62,450 nucleotides of DNA from Paenibacillus sp. GM2 (lineage in GTDB: Bacteria; Bacillota; Bacilli; Paenibacillales; Paenibacillaceae). Positions 35,352-42,240 of the stretch are shown in pieces. The notes beneath the pieces are model-generated. The model saw only the letters and a program-made list of their open reading frames with translations, searched no databases and was not told the origin of the DNA. Location: contig NZ_LN831278.1 of NCBI RefSeq assembly GCF_900069005.2, positions 463,784 through 526,233 on the forward strand, given 5' to 3'. Position 1 is the stretch's first letter, and every line of letters starts with the position of its first letter. The translations under genes were made by a program, and so were the position numbers.

Positions 35352-36990
35352 GTCGGAAGTGGGAAATAAGAAAAGGAATCGCAGGCGAAAGATTATGTTT
35401 GTAATGGCGGTTGTTCTGCTTCTGGTAACGTCTCCAGGCCATAGTGGCGTACTTGCGGCGGTAATGGAGGGGGCGAATGGTGCAAAGGCCGAGCAGGAAT
35501 ACGGAAACCTTATTTCTCCGGTGTCGGTTACAGATATCACGTACCACCCTCTGCAATCTCTGGAATGGGACGAGGGTATTACATCGGGAGATCCGCAGAG
35601 CCGGCTCATTATGTTCAAGGAAGGCAGATTGCCTGCATATCCGGAGGAATTGCTGCAGCAGTGGCCGGATATTGAGATTACTCTGCTGCCTGAAGTAAGC
35701 ATGCTGAAATTAACTGGTTATTCACTGGATCGGCTTCTGGATGCGGAAGCAGCGCTGACCGCAGCCTTTGCCTCTGATATTGAAGAGGTGGGAGAGGACC
35801 CTAAGATTACGATCAGTGATCAGGCTACGGACCCGTTGCAGGATGCCGGGATAGCTAGCAAAAAAACCTATAATATCCTGAACTTAAACAGACCGCAGTT
35901 TCCAAGTGCCCGCCGTCAAGAGGCAGCCGACAGTGTAACGGGCTCATCGCCGCTTGCTGCAGGTGCTCCATTATATCAAAGCTGGGGGTGGGATATTAAG
36001 GAGGTAACCGGAGACGGGCAAAGCCTATCCATGCAATCCGGAAATCATAATGTGGTCGTTGCGGTCATAGATAGCGGGATTGATGCCTCGCATCCAGATT
36101 TAAGCGGTAATGTCGTTAACGGAGGACGATCATTTGTACCTGGTGTCAACGATACCATAGATCGTCTCGGGCATGGAACGATGATTGCCGGCACGATCGC
36201 TGCCAATGGTCAGCTCTTGGGAGTCGGACCTAACCTGGGAATTTCGGCATATAAAGTGTTTGACGAGGGAGAGGCCGACAGCTCCTGGGTCGTTGAGGCC
36301 ATTATTCAAGCCGTACGTGATAAAGTGGATGTTATTAATTTGAGTCTGGGCACTTATAAATCATTGATCAAACGTGAGGATCAAGCCATCTTAATCGCCT
36401 ATGAACGGGCTCTGGCTTATGCTTATCTGCACGGGGTTGTCGTCGTGGCTTCGTCCGGTACCGATGGCCTGGATATTAGCAACCCGTTCCAATTGGCAGA
36501 AAACTTGGGCTGGGGGAAGAATTTGGCGGTCCATGCTCCGGGTGGTCTCCCTGGTGTCATCACCGTATCGGCGACAAATCGGGAGCATGAACGAGCTTTT
36601 TATTCGAACTATGGCTTACGTAATATGATAGCTGCGCCAGCCGGTGATTATGGCAGCACATGGTTCACCAAGGGAGAGTTGAATCTGTTAAGTATGTGTC
36701 TCACTACTTATCCTACTAACCTGCCCCAGTCGTATCTTAGCCAGCTTGTCGGTTTGCCTGCAGGCTACGAATTTATGATTGGAACGAGTCTCGCCGCCCC
36801 CAAAGTTTCAGCCGCCGCCGCCCTGCTTATTGCGGAGGGACGGGAAAAAGGCAAGCCGATGAGTCCGGAGGATGTCAAGCAGATCTTGTTCCGCAGTGCC
36901 ACAGACTATGGAGTGACAGGTCCGGATACGGACTTCGGAGTGGGTGTGGTCAATGTATACGAGGCTCTAAAAAATACAATGAGTAAGTGA
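35335..36990 (+). CDS. lanP: Secreted subtilisin-like lanthipeptide protease LanP (CylA-like)
   Basis: A 551-residue S8 protease: signal peptide (about 1-36), a long prodomain (about 37-220), and a catalytic domain with Asp246 (AVIDSGIDASHPDL), His280 (GHGTMIAGT) and Ser485 (GTSLAAPKVSAAAALL). In cytolysin, CylA removes a Glu-ended hexapeptide outside the cell; both precursors here have ADVQPE before the core, so cleavage after Glu is predicted. ATG 35335 has GAGGAGG upstream and overlaps lanT by 17 bases. It is longer than CylA, mainly from the prodomain. Confidence 0.93.
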   Translation: MNSQFKSEVGNKKRNRRRKIMFVMAVVLLLVTSPGHSGVLAAVMEGANGAKAEQEYGNLISPVSVTDITYHPLQSLEWDEGITSGDPQSRLIMFKEGRLPAYPEELLQQWPDIEITLLPEVSMLKLTGYSLDRLLDAEAALTAAFASDIEEVGEDPKITISDQATDPLQDAGIASKKTYNILNLNRPQFPSARRQEAADSVTGSSPLAAGAPLYQSWGWDIKEVTGDGQSLSMQSGNHNVVVAVIDSGIDASHPDLSGNVVNGGRSFVPGVNDTIDRLGHGTMIAGTIAANGQLLGVGPNLGISAYKVFDEGEADSSWVVEAIIQAVRDKVDVINLSLGTYKSLIKREDQAILIAYERALAYAYLHGVVVVASSGTDGLDISNPFQLAENLGWGKNLAVHAPGGLPGVITVSATNREHERAFYSNYGLRNMIAAPAGDYGSTWFTKGELNLLSMCLTTYPTNLPQSYLSQLVGLPAGYEFMIGTSLAAPKVSAAAALLIAEGREKGKPMSPEDVKQILFRSATDYGVTGPDTDFGVGVVNVYEALKNTMSK

Positions 36991-37152
36991 GGAAAGGCAA
37001 CAACGATCCGCTGTATTCTGGGATTACTCGATTTCTTAACCCCATTCGTCATGTTCGCTCGGGTAGGAATGTCTGATCCTAGCTTAACGGAAATTGCAGA
37101 AATGATTGCAGGCTATCGCTTTGTTGTAGACGGAGGATGGGCGATTACTTAA
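36991..37152 (+). pseudogene. Possible 3' relic of a short-chain dehydrogenase gene
   Basis: The frame opening right after the lanP stop and ending at TAA 37150-37152 encodes ...RVGMSDPSLTEIAEMI...AGYRFVVDGGWAIT. The ending VVDGGW and the RVG...EIAE spacing resemble the C-terminus of SDR enzymes, but the segment normally between them is missing. The likely reading is a decayed fragment left by rearrangement. The evidence is a short motif only. Confidence 0.35.
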
Positions 37153-37177
37153 AACTTTCTAGGGGGAGGTTGAAGAG

Positions 37178-37249
37178 ATGTATTTCGGAGTATTTGAGGA
37201 GGAAAATGTAAGAGGCTTAATTGTTGGGAAAGGTGGCCGATCCATATGA
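37178..37249 (+). CDS. Possible 23-residue leader peptide ORF before the E1-like gene
   Basis: The ORF starts MYFGVFEEENVRGLIVGKG and ends RSI, has a very strong GGGGGAGG site 8 bases before its ATG, and overlaps the next gene's start as ATGA, so translation is probably coupled. It has no Cys and one Ser, so it is not a convincing azole precursor core. It may be a coupling peptide or the remnant N-terminus of the following protein. Confidence 0.4.
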   Translation: MYFGVFEEENVRGLIVGKGGRSI

Positions 37250-37833
37250 GTCAGGTCACGATTCTGTACGAGAAGGAGGCTGTTAATCTGGCGGATCCGC
37301 TCGAAGGCTTGCTTGCAGGACTAGGCGTTGAAGTGAGCACAGTAAGTAAGTTTGCGGATGTTAGCATAGATTCCGAGCTGGTTGTCGTGCTGCAGGCTGA
37401 ACAATGGGGGGAAGCGTTCAATACCTATGCACTGGAGCAGGGGATCACTTGGCTGCCTGTACAATTTTCCCACTCCACAGGCAGAATTGGACCGATTATC
37501 GTTCCCGGTTATTCAGCTTGTTATGAATGCGCGCAGCGGCGCGGCAGTTCGAACGGCCTTGCTCCTCTGGAGGCGAGGGATATCATGTTCGATCTGTCCT
37601 GGTCTGTACTGAGCGGTGTAATCGCCATCGAGACGGCAAAATGGATCTCGCGCCATACGAGCAGCTATCCACCGTTATCGCTCGGTCATATGATTGATTT
37701 TGACGCCTTCCACCTGCAGGGGGACGTGAATCCGGTCTACAAGGTGCCGACCTGTCCTTCCTGCGGAGCCAGGAGCCAGGCTCATCTCGCCGCACAGCCT
37801 TGGCGCGAGTCGGACCTGGTGCTTGGGCCATGA
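37246..37833 (+). CDS. E1/ThiF-like TOMM cyclodehydratase partner, short form
   Basis: A 195-residue protein resembling the C-terminal part of E1-like 'TOMM leader-binding' proteins. It has a Rossmann-like start with ELVVVLQAE, then IGPIIVPGYSACYECAQRR and a second Cys pair CPSCG, together a four-Cys zinc site. The N-terminal winged-helix leader-recognition domain of full-length partners is missing. It overlaps the YcaO gene by four bases (ATGA). It may work with a separate leader binder, or be a truncated remnant. Confidence 0.65.
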   Translation: MSQVTILYEKEAVNLADPLEGLLAGLGVEVSTVSKFADVSIDSELVVVLQAEQWGEAFNTYALEQGITWLPVQFSHSTGRIGPIIVPGYSACYECAQRRGSSNGLAPLEARDIMFDLSWSVLSGVIAIETAKWISRHTSSYPPLSLGHMIDFDAFHLQGDVNPVYKVPTCPSCGARSQAHLAAQPWRESDLVLGP

Positions 37834-39227
37834 GCCGTACGTTGATTCGAAGGTCGGGAAGGGCGAGTTATGCAGGCCGCCCTGGGACCGACAACGCCGT
37901 GGTTTCGGTTCAGCTTCAAGGCTTGACATCAACCGTGCCAGATCATTTGCGGAAGGCGATTAGTCCGCATGGGGGCATGGTCAGGGAATTAATGAATTTA
38001 AGTTCGGACCCTGGGGATCCCAGACTATATTTGAGTTTAGCTGTTCCGGCCAACCCGAAATTTCTCGCGGAGGGACAGCATGGTCTGATCGATTTCTTAG
38101 CCCGCGGAGTGGGATTGACGCTGGAGGAGGCCAATACGACCGCTGTTGCGAAAGCGATTGAGCGTTATTGTGCCGCTTACGTTATTCCGGAACGTCTGGT
38201 ACTTGCAAGTTGGGAAGAACTTGGCGAGGATGCACTGCATCCGGCCGAACTTCCGTTATTTACAAAAGAGCAGTACGAACAGTGGCAATTTCCATATCAG
38301 CCCTTCACAGAGCGATCCAAGATTCGCTGGGTGCATGGCCGCAGTCTGACAACGGGCCGAACGAAATGGGTACCGGCCGCAATCGCCTGGGACTCGTATG
38401 TCCCGCAGAGCGGAGATGAGGAAGCGATATGCTTCGGCCTCATGACCGGGTCGGCGGCGGGAACAACAAAGGAGCAGGCTATGATTGAAGGTCTGCTCGA
38501 GATCATCGAGCGGGATGCCTTCATGATTATGTGGTACAATTCGCTCTCGCTGCCGAGACTGGATACCCGCCATTTGTCCGTTATGGATCATTTCAAGGAG
38601 CTGCTCGATCCGAATAAATTCGAGTTAACGATGATCGATACAACGAGCGACATCGGTATCCCTTCCGCATTGGGTCTGCTGATGACCCGCGAAGGCAAAG
38701 TATCGGTCGGCGGATCGGCCCGGCTATCGATGGGGGAAGCTGTATACAAGACGCTGCTGGAGATAAGCCAATTGTTCATCGGTAATAAGTCGCAACTCTA
38801 TTCGAAATCGCTCCCGCCGCTGCTGCCGCATCAGGTTACTGATTACGGATTGAGGCAACCTTATTATGAACAGCCCTTTGCCCATGAAGAATTAGCATTC
38901 GCCACGGCTTCCAGCGAGTTCCGATCCGTCCAGCCGGCTCCGCCTATTGCAGCGGGTACGGAAACGGAGCGCCTTCAATATATCGTTCAGCAATTTGCAA
39001 ACCGGGGGCTTGAAGTGCTGTGTGTCGACTTAACCACGGACGATGTCCGTCAACTTGGATTGCATGTCGTCAAGATGATCGTTCCGGGTACGGTCCAGCT
39101 GCCGCGCAGCGAGAAGGAGCGGATTATTACCAGTGAACGGATCTATAAGACGCCGGTGGAGCTGGCCCTCCGAACAGAGCCGATCCAGCCGCAAAATTTG
39201 AATCGCAGCCCGCATCCGTTTCCATAA
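37830..39227 (+). CDS. YcaO-domain cyclodehydratase (SagD-like)
   Basis: A 465-residue YcaO protein. ATP-site elements are visible: TTAVAKAIERYCAAYV, EGLLEIIERDAFMIMW, and GEAVYKTLLEISQ. It ends in the proline-rich tail PHPFP typical of azoline-forming YcaO enzymes. The reaction is ATP-dependent cyclisation of Cys, Ser or Thr to azolines in a precursor peptide. ATG 37830 overlaps the E1-like stop. No azole precursor is visible nearby. Confidence 0.88.
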   Translation: MSRTLIRRSGRASYAGRPGTDNAVVSVQLQGLTSTVPDHLRKAISPHGGMVRELMNLSSDPGDPRLYLSLAVPANPKFLAEGQHGLIDFLARGVGLTLEEANTTAVAKAIERYCAAYVIPERLVLASWEELGEDALHPAELPLFTKEQYEQWQFPYQPFTERSKIRWVHGRSLTTGRTKWVPAAIAWDSYVPQSGDEEAICFGLMTGSAAGTTKEQAMIEGLLEIIERDAFMIMWYNSLSLPRLDTRHLSVMDHFKELLDPNKFELTMIDTTSDIGIPSALGLLMTREGKVSVGGSARLSMGEAVYKTLLEISQLFIGNKSQLYSKSLPPLLPHQVTDYGLRQPYYEQPFAHEELAFATASSEFRSVQPAPPIAAGTETERLQYIVQQFANRGLEVLCVDLTTDDVRQLGLHVVKMIVPGTVQLPRSEKERIITSERIYKTPVELALRTEPIQPQNLNRSPHPFP

Positions 39228-39271
39228 AGATCACCAGCTTTCACTCATCAAATCATAAGGATGTGATACCC

Positions 39272-40018
39272 ATGCAAATCAAATATATGGATTGGCGATC
39301 CGATCAGGATTTGGAGGAGGAGCATTTAGCGATGACTTATCATCTCAACTCCAATCATTATCCGCAGCTGGATGTATTGACCCGATCACGCATGAAAATG
39401 CTGAAAAATCTGTTCATGCAGATGAATCAGGCAGTAACGCCAGCCAAGCGTTATTATGCCGCGGAGCGGTTCAAGGTCGATGAACTCTATCAAGAGGGCC
39501 ATCCCTATATAGCCGAGTTGATCGCAGGCCTGGAGAAGCTGCAGCGCACGACCGTCCCGTTCTGGGATTTCGAGAGCCTGAAAGGCCTGGGTCCAACCGA
39601 TAAGCTGGACGCTCTTGATTTATATTTTTTGTCCAAGAGTCAGACCGATGGAAACTACGAGCTCTTCTATTACAGCCCGGTAGAGAAATTCATAGAATAT
39701 GTCAAGGAAGAGGAGGATCCACGCTGGTGGAGCAAGGCTTTTGACAAAAGCCTGGAATTTTGCGATGGGGACTTGGCCTTGTTCATCACCGCGAATATGA
39801 ACCGCAGCATCAGGCTGTTCGGAGAGCGGGGCTACCGCCTATGCATGCTTGAGGGCGGCCGGTTGACAGAGCGCCTTGTGCGCAGCTCGCAAGAGGGCGG
39901 AGGCTCATCGCTCGTTCCGGTAATGACGTTCTATGATAAGCCAGTGCAGGAGCTGCTTGGCGTGGATGGCTATTATGATGTTGTGCTGTCGAGCCTCATA
40001 TTTCGCGGGGAGGAATAG
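39272..40018 (+). CDS. SagB-like nitroreductase-fold dehydrogenase
   Basis: A 248-residue protein with SagB-type features: HLAMTYHLNSNHYPQ near the start (family YH-x-x-S), CMLEGGRLTERL (usual EAGH-x-x-QNL), and TFYDKPVQELLGVDGYYDVVLSSLIF. SagB enzymes use FMN to oxidise azolines to azoles. The usual flavin-binding Arg motif near the start is not clear and the central part is diverged, so activity is uncertain. ATG 39272 has AAGGATGTG upstream; 44 bases follow the YcaO stop. Confidence 0.65.
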   Translation: MQIKYMDWRSDQDLEEEHLAMTYHLNSNHYPQLDVLTRSRMKMLKNLFMQMNQAVTPAKRYYAAERFKVDELYQEGHPYIAELIAGLEKLQRTTVPFWDFESLKGLGPTDKLDALDLYFLSKSQTDGNYELFYYSPVEKFIEYVKEEEDPRWWSKAFDKSLEFCDGDLALFITANMNRSIRLFGERGYRLCMLEGGRLTERLVRSSQEGGGSSLVPVMTFYDKPVQELLGVDGYYDVVLSSLIFRGEE

Positions 40019-40020
40019 GG

Positions 40021-40218
40021 ATGTACGAATATAAATTTGAGAGAGTTGATTTGCGCGGAATTATCGAGAATAAACCGGTCCAGGACTATCATGAGGCTGT
40101 GCATGAGCATGCCAGACAGGGATGAAGACTGCTGCAAATTTTCGCCCCCAGTGCGCAAGGATTTGGAACTGCCAACCACTACGAGCTGATCTTCGAACAG
40201 GATGTTCAGCCCAATTAG
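40021..40218 (+). pseudogene. DUF4177 protein gene interrupted by an in-frame TGA
   Basis: MYEYKFERVDLRG...EHARQG is followed by TGA at 40123-40125; the same frame continues RLLQIFAPSAQGFGTANHYE and ends at TAG 40216-40218. Intact DUF4177 proteins have Trp (TGG) at this point (EGWRLVQIFAP), so one G-to-A change explains the stop. GGGGAGG sits 7 bases before the ATG, two bases after the SagB-like gene. Otherwise full length (65 codons). Confidence 0.8.
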
Positions 40219-40249
40219 GGCTTGCGTTATGCAGGAAGAAGGGATACGA

Positions 40250-40636
40250 ATGAGCCGTATACTGCCTATCGTTATATCGCCGGAGTCCAATGAGCCCTTA
40301 TATGTTCAGATTCGCGAACAGGTTCGGGCCCTGATTGTTAGCGGCGACCTGCCGGATGGCATGATGCTGCCCTCACTCCGTGAATTAGCCAGGGAGTTAT
40401 GCTGCAGCCTTGTGACCGTACGCCGAGTATATACGGACCTTGAGCGAGAGAAGTTGCTGACGGTCAGAAAAGGGATCGGCACCTTTGTCAAATTTGAAAA
40501 CGGCTGCTTCAATCACGAGTGGAGCTGCTCGCAAGTCAGTCGCGCGCTGGAAGGGGCTGTTCAGATGGCTCGGATGTATCAGATTACTTCCGAAGAAATG
40601 ACGAATATGCTCCATCAGTTGTTATACTGCGACTAA
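40250..40636 (+). CDS. GntR-family regulator, YtrA type
   Basis: A 128-residue regulator: an N-terminal winged helix (LYVQIREQVRALIVSGDLPDG, LPSLRELARELCCSLVTVRRVYTDLE, LLTVRKGIGTFV) and a short helical tail of about 45 residues, as in YtrA proteins. Such regulators usually control an adjacent ABC transporter; none is next to it. The ATG has GAAGAAGGG upstream. It could regulate the azole genes before it. Confidence 0.85.
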   Translation: MSRILPIVISPESNEPLYVQIREQVRALIVSGDLPDGMMLPSLRELARELCCSLVTVRRVYTDLEREKLLTVRKGIGTFVKFENGCFNHEWSCSQVSRALEGAVQMARMYQITSEEMTNMLHQLLYCD

Positions 40637-40728
40637 ATATAAAAAATATATTCCATGCTTAGGAGACTACTTGCCGAGCTTCAGGGCTTGCCATCAGAAA
40701 TTAACAGAATAGAGCTTGCTTATAAAGT

Positions 40729-40768
40729 TTATTCGATGAATATTTCATGGAATAAGCTTTTTTTTTTG
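40729..40768 (+). terminator. Terminator after the GntR gene
   Basis: TTATTC-g-ATGAA pairs with TTCAT-g-GAATAA and is followed by a ten-T run. Confidence 0.85.
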
Positions 40769-40878
40769 TAATTTTTCCCCGGTTATTTTTGCTAGGGAAG
40801 CAGGGGTTAATTCGTAGTTATGGAATACATATAAAGAATTGGATATTTTTATAATTTGTTTCATATGGAGGTTATAAT

Positions 40879-41802
40879 GTGGAGCCCTTTGCGGAAATAC
40901 TAGAAATAGAGTTGCGCGAAAGTTTGAGAACCTATTTTAGTGTCCCACAGCTCTATGAACACGCACTCGCATGTCTTGAGGACAAAATGCAAGAATCTTC
41001 TATGCTATTGGGCCGAATGACCGTACTTCATTATCGGATGTTCGCAGGTGGAGACACAAAGGACATTTACCGGGCAGCTGCGGCGATCGAGCTGATGATG
41101 CTTAGCTTGGACATCATTGATGACATACAGGATAAGGATAACGGGAAGATGGCCTGGAATCAGCTGCCGTCCGAAATCGCCCTGAATATCGGTATCGGTA
41201 TGCTGACTCTCTCCGGGGAGCTTATTCTATCAACCGGTTTCCCGGATGAACGGAGATTAGCGGCGGCGCAGCTTCTTAATCAAGGGATTCTTATCGCCGT
41301 GAACGGGCAAATGACGGATCTGTACAACGAGATCGGCTCGGAAGAAGAATACATTGAGATGGTATCGCAGAAATCGGCGGCCCTTCTCGTTACCGCGAGT
41401 ATGATCGGTACGGTGCTGGCGACTGGTGAATGGATCGAGGAAGTCAAGTTGTATGCGGAGCAGTTGGGTATCGCCGCCCAGATCAAAAATGACATTCGTG
41501 ACCTGCTTAATTGGGATGATAAGAATGACTTTTTGAATCGGAAAAAGACGCTCCCGACGCTGTACTTGCTGCAATCCGTCCCCGAAGAGGCACACTGGAT
41601 CATCGATTATTTCGAGGGGCGTCTTGATTTTGCCGATGTTGTAGGACGCAGGCAGGAGGTTGAGCAGATGATAGAATCAACGGGAACGCTGATCTATACC
41701 TCCGTCCGCATGAGAACGCACTATTACCGTTATTTGGATCATATCGAACGTCTTAATCTGGAGCCGCACTGGAAGGAGAAGATGCTCTCTTTTGCAGAAT
41801 AA
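40879..41802 (+). CDS. comQ: ComQ isoprenyl transferase
   Basis: A 307-residue trans-prenyltransferase-fold enzyme that isoprenylates the Trp of pre-ComX. It has the first Asp-rich motif D81-D-I-Q-D85 and a second region N204-D-I-R-D208, as in ComQ rather than long-chain polyprenyl synthases, and is followed by a ComX-like gene, a ComP kinase and a ComA regulator. The GTG start has GGAGG 7 bases upstream. Confidence 0.9.
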   Translation: MEPFAEILEIELRESLRTYFSVPQLYEHALACLEDKMQESSMLLGRMTVLHYRMFAGGDTKDIYRAAAAIELMMLSLDIIDDIQDKDNGKMAWNQLPSEIALNIGIGMLTLSGELILSTGFPDERRLAAAQLLNQGILIAVNGQMTDLYNEIGSEEEYIEMVSQKSAALLVTASMIGTVLATGEWIEEVKLYAEQLGIAAQIKNDIRDLLNWDDKNDFLNRKKTLPTLYLLQSVPEEAHWIIDYFEGRLDFADVVGRRQEVEQMIESTGTLIYTSVRMRTHYYRYLDHIERLNLEPHWKEKMLSFAE

Positions 41803-42001
41803 AGGCTGATGCCGCGGGATATTGAAAATTTTGCCCCATATACTAAGCAACCGCAAATGGCGGCCGCAAATCACGCAAGTCCCGCAAAAAGGTTTGCGGG
41901 AAATACGGGAGCGGTTGTCGTTTTCAACGTTTGAAATGACCTGTATATTGGGCTTAAGAGGAAAACCTCTTAATCAAATAACCCAATTGGAGGGATTTAA
42001 G

Positions 42002-42178
42002 ATGTTGAAGGAACTGATTCAAGCAATGGTTAAAGATTCCGGTGCAATGATGAATATTCGGACAGGACAGCTTCAATTGGCAGGCATGAGCGCCGTCGAG
42101 GAAAGAGCATTAATCGATGTGCTTAAAGACCAAGGAGATATGAGTAAAGAACCGCTTCGTTTTATTCCATGGTGCTAA
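42002..42178 (+). CDS. comX: ComX-type pheromone precursor
   Basis: A 58-residue precursor beginning MLKELIQAMVKDSGAMMN and ending KEPLRFIPWC. The Trp near the C-terminus is the expected prenylation site. Unusually it is next to last and followed by a terminal Cys, whereas known ComX pheromones usually have the Trp a few residues further in. ATG 42002 has TTGGAGGGA upstream. The position between comQ and comP is decisive. Confidence 0.85.
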   Translation: MLKELIQAMVKDSGAMMNIRTGQLQLAGMSAVEERALIDVLKDQGDMSKEPLRFIPWC

Positions 42179-42240
42179 TAACATCATTCTTATAAAGAAT
42201 GCTGATTAAGTGAACTAATCTAAAATGTGAGGGAACAACA

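Noticed and set aside
37178..37249. The 23-codon ORF as the missing azole precursor
   Set aside because: It has no Cys, no Thr and one Ser, so it offers almost nothing for YcaO chemistry.
40123..40125. Programmed recoding of TGA as Trp or selenocysteine in the DUF4177 gene
   Set aside because: Intact homologs have Trp, not Cys, there; no special structure is evident and other genes use TGA as a normal stop. A point mutation is simpler.
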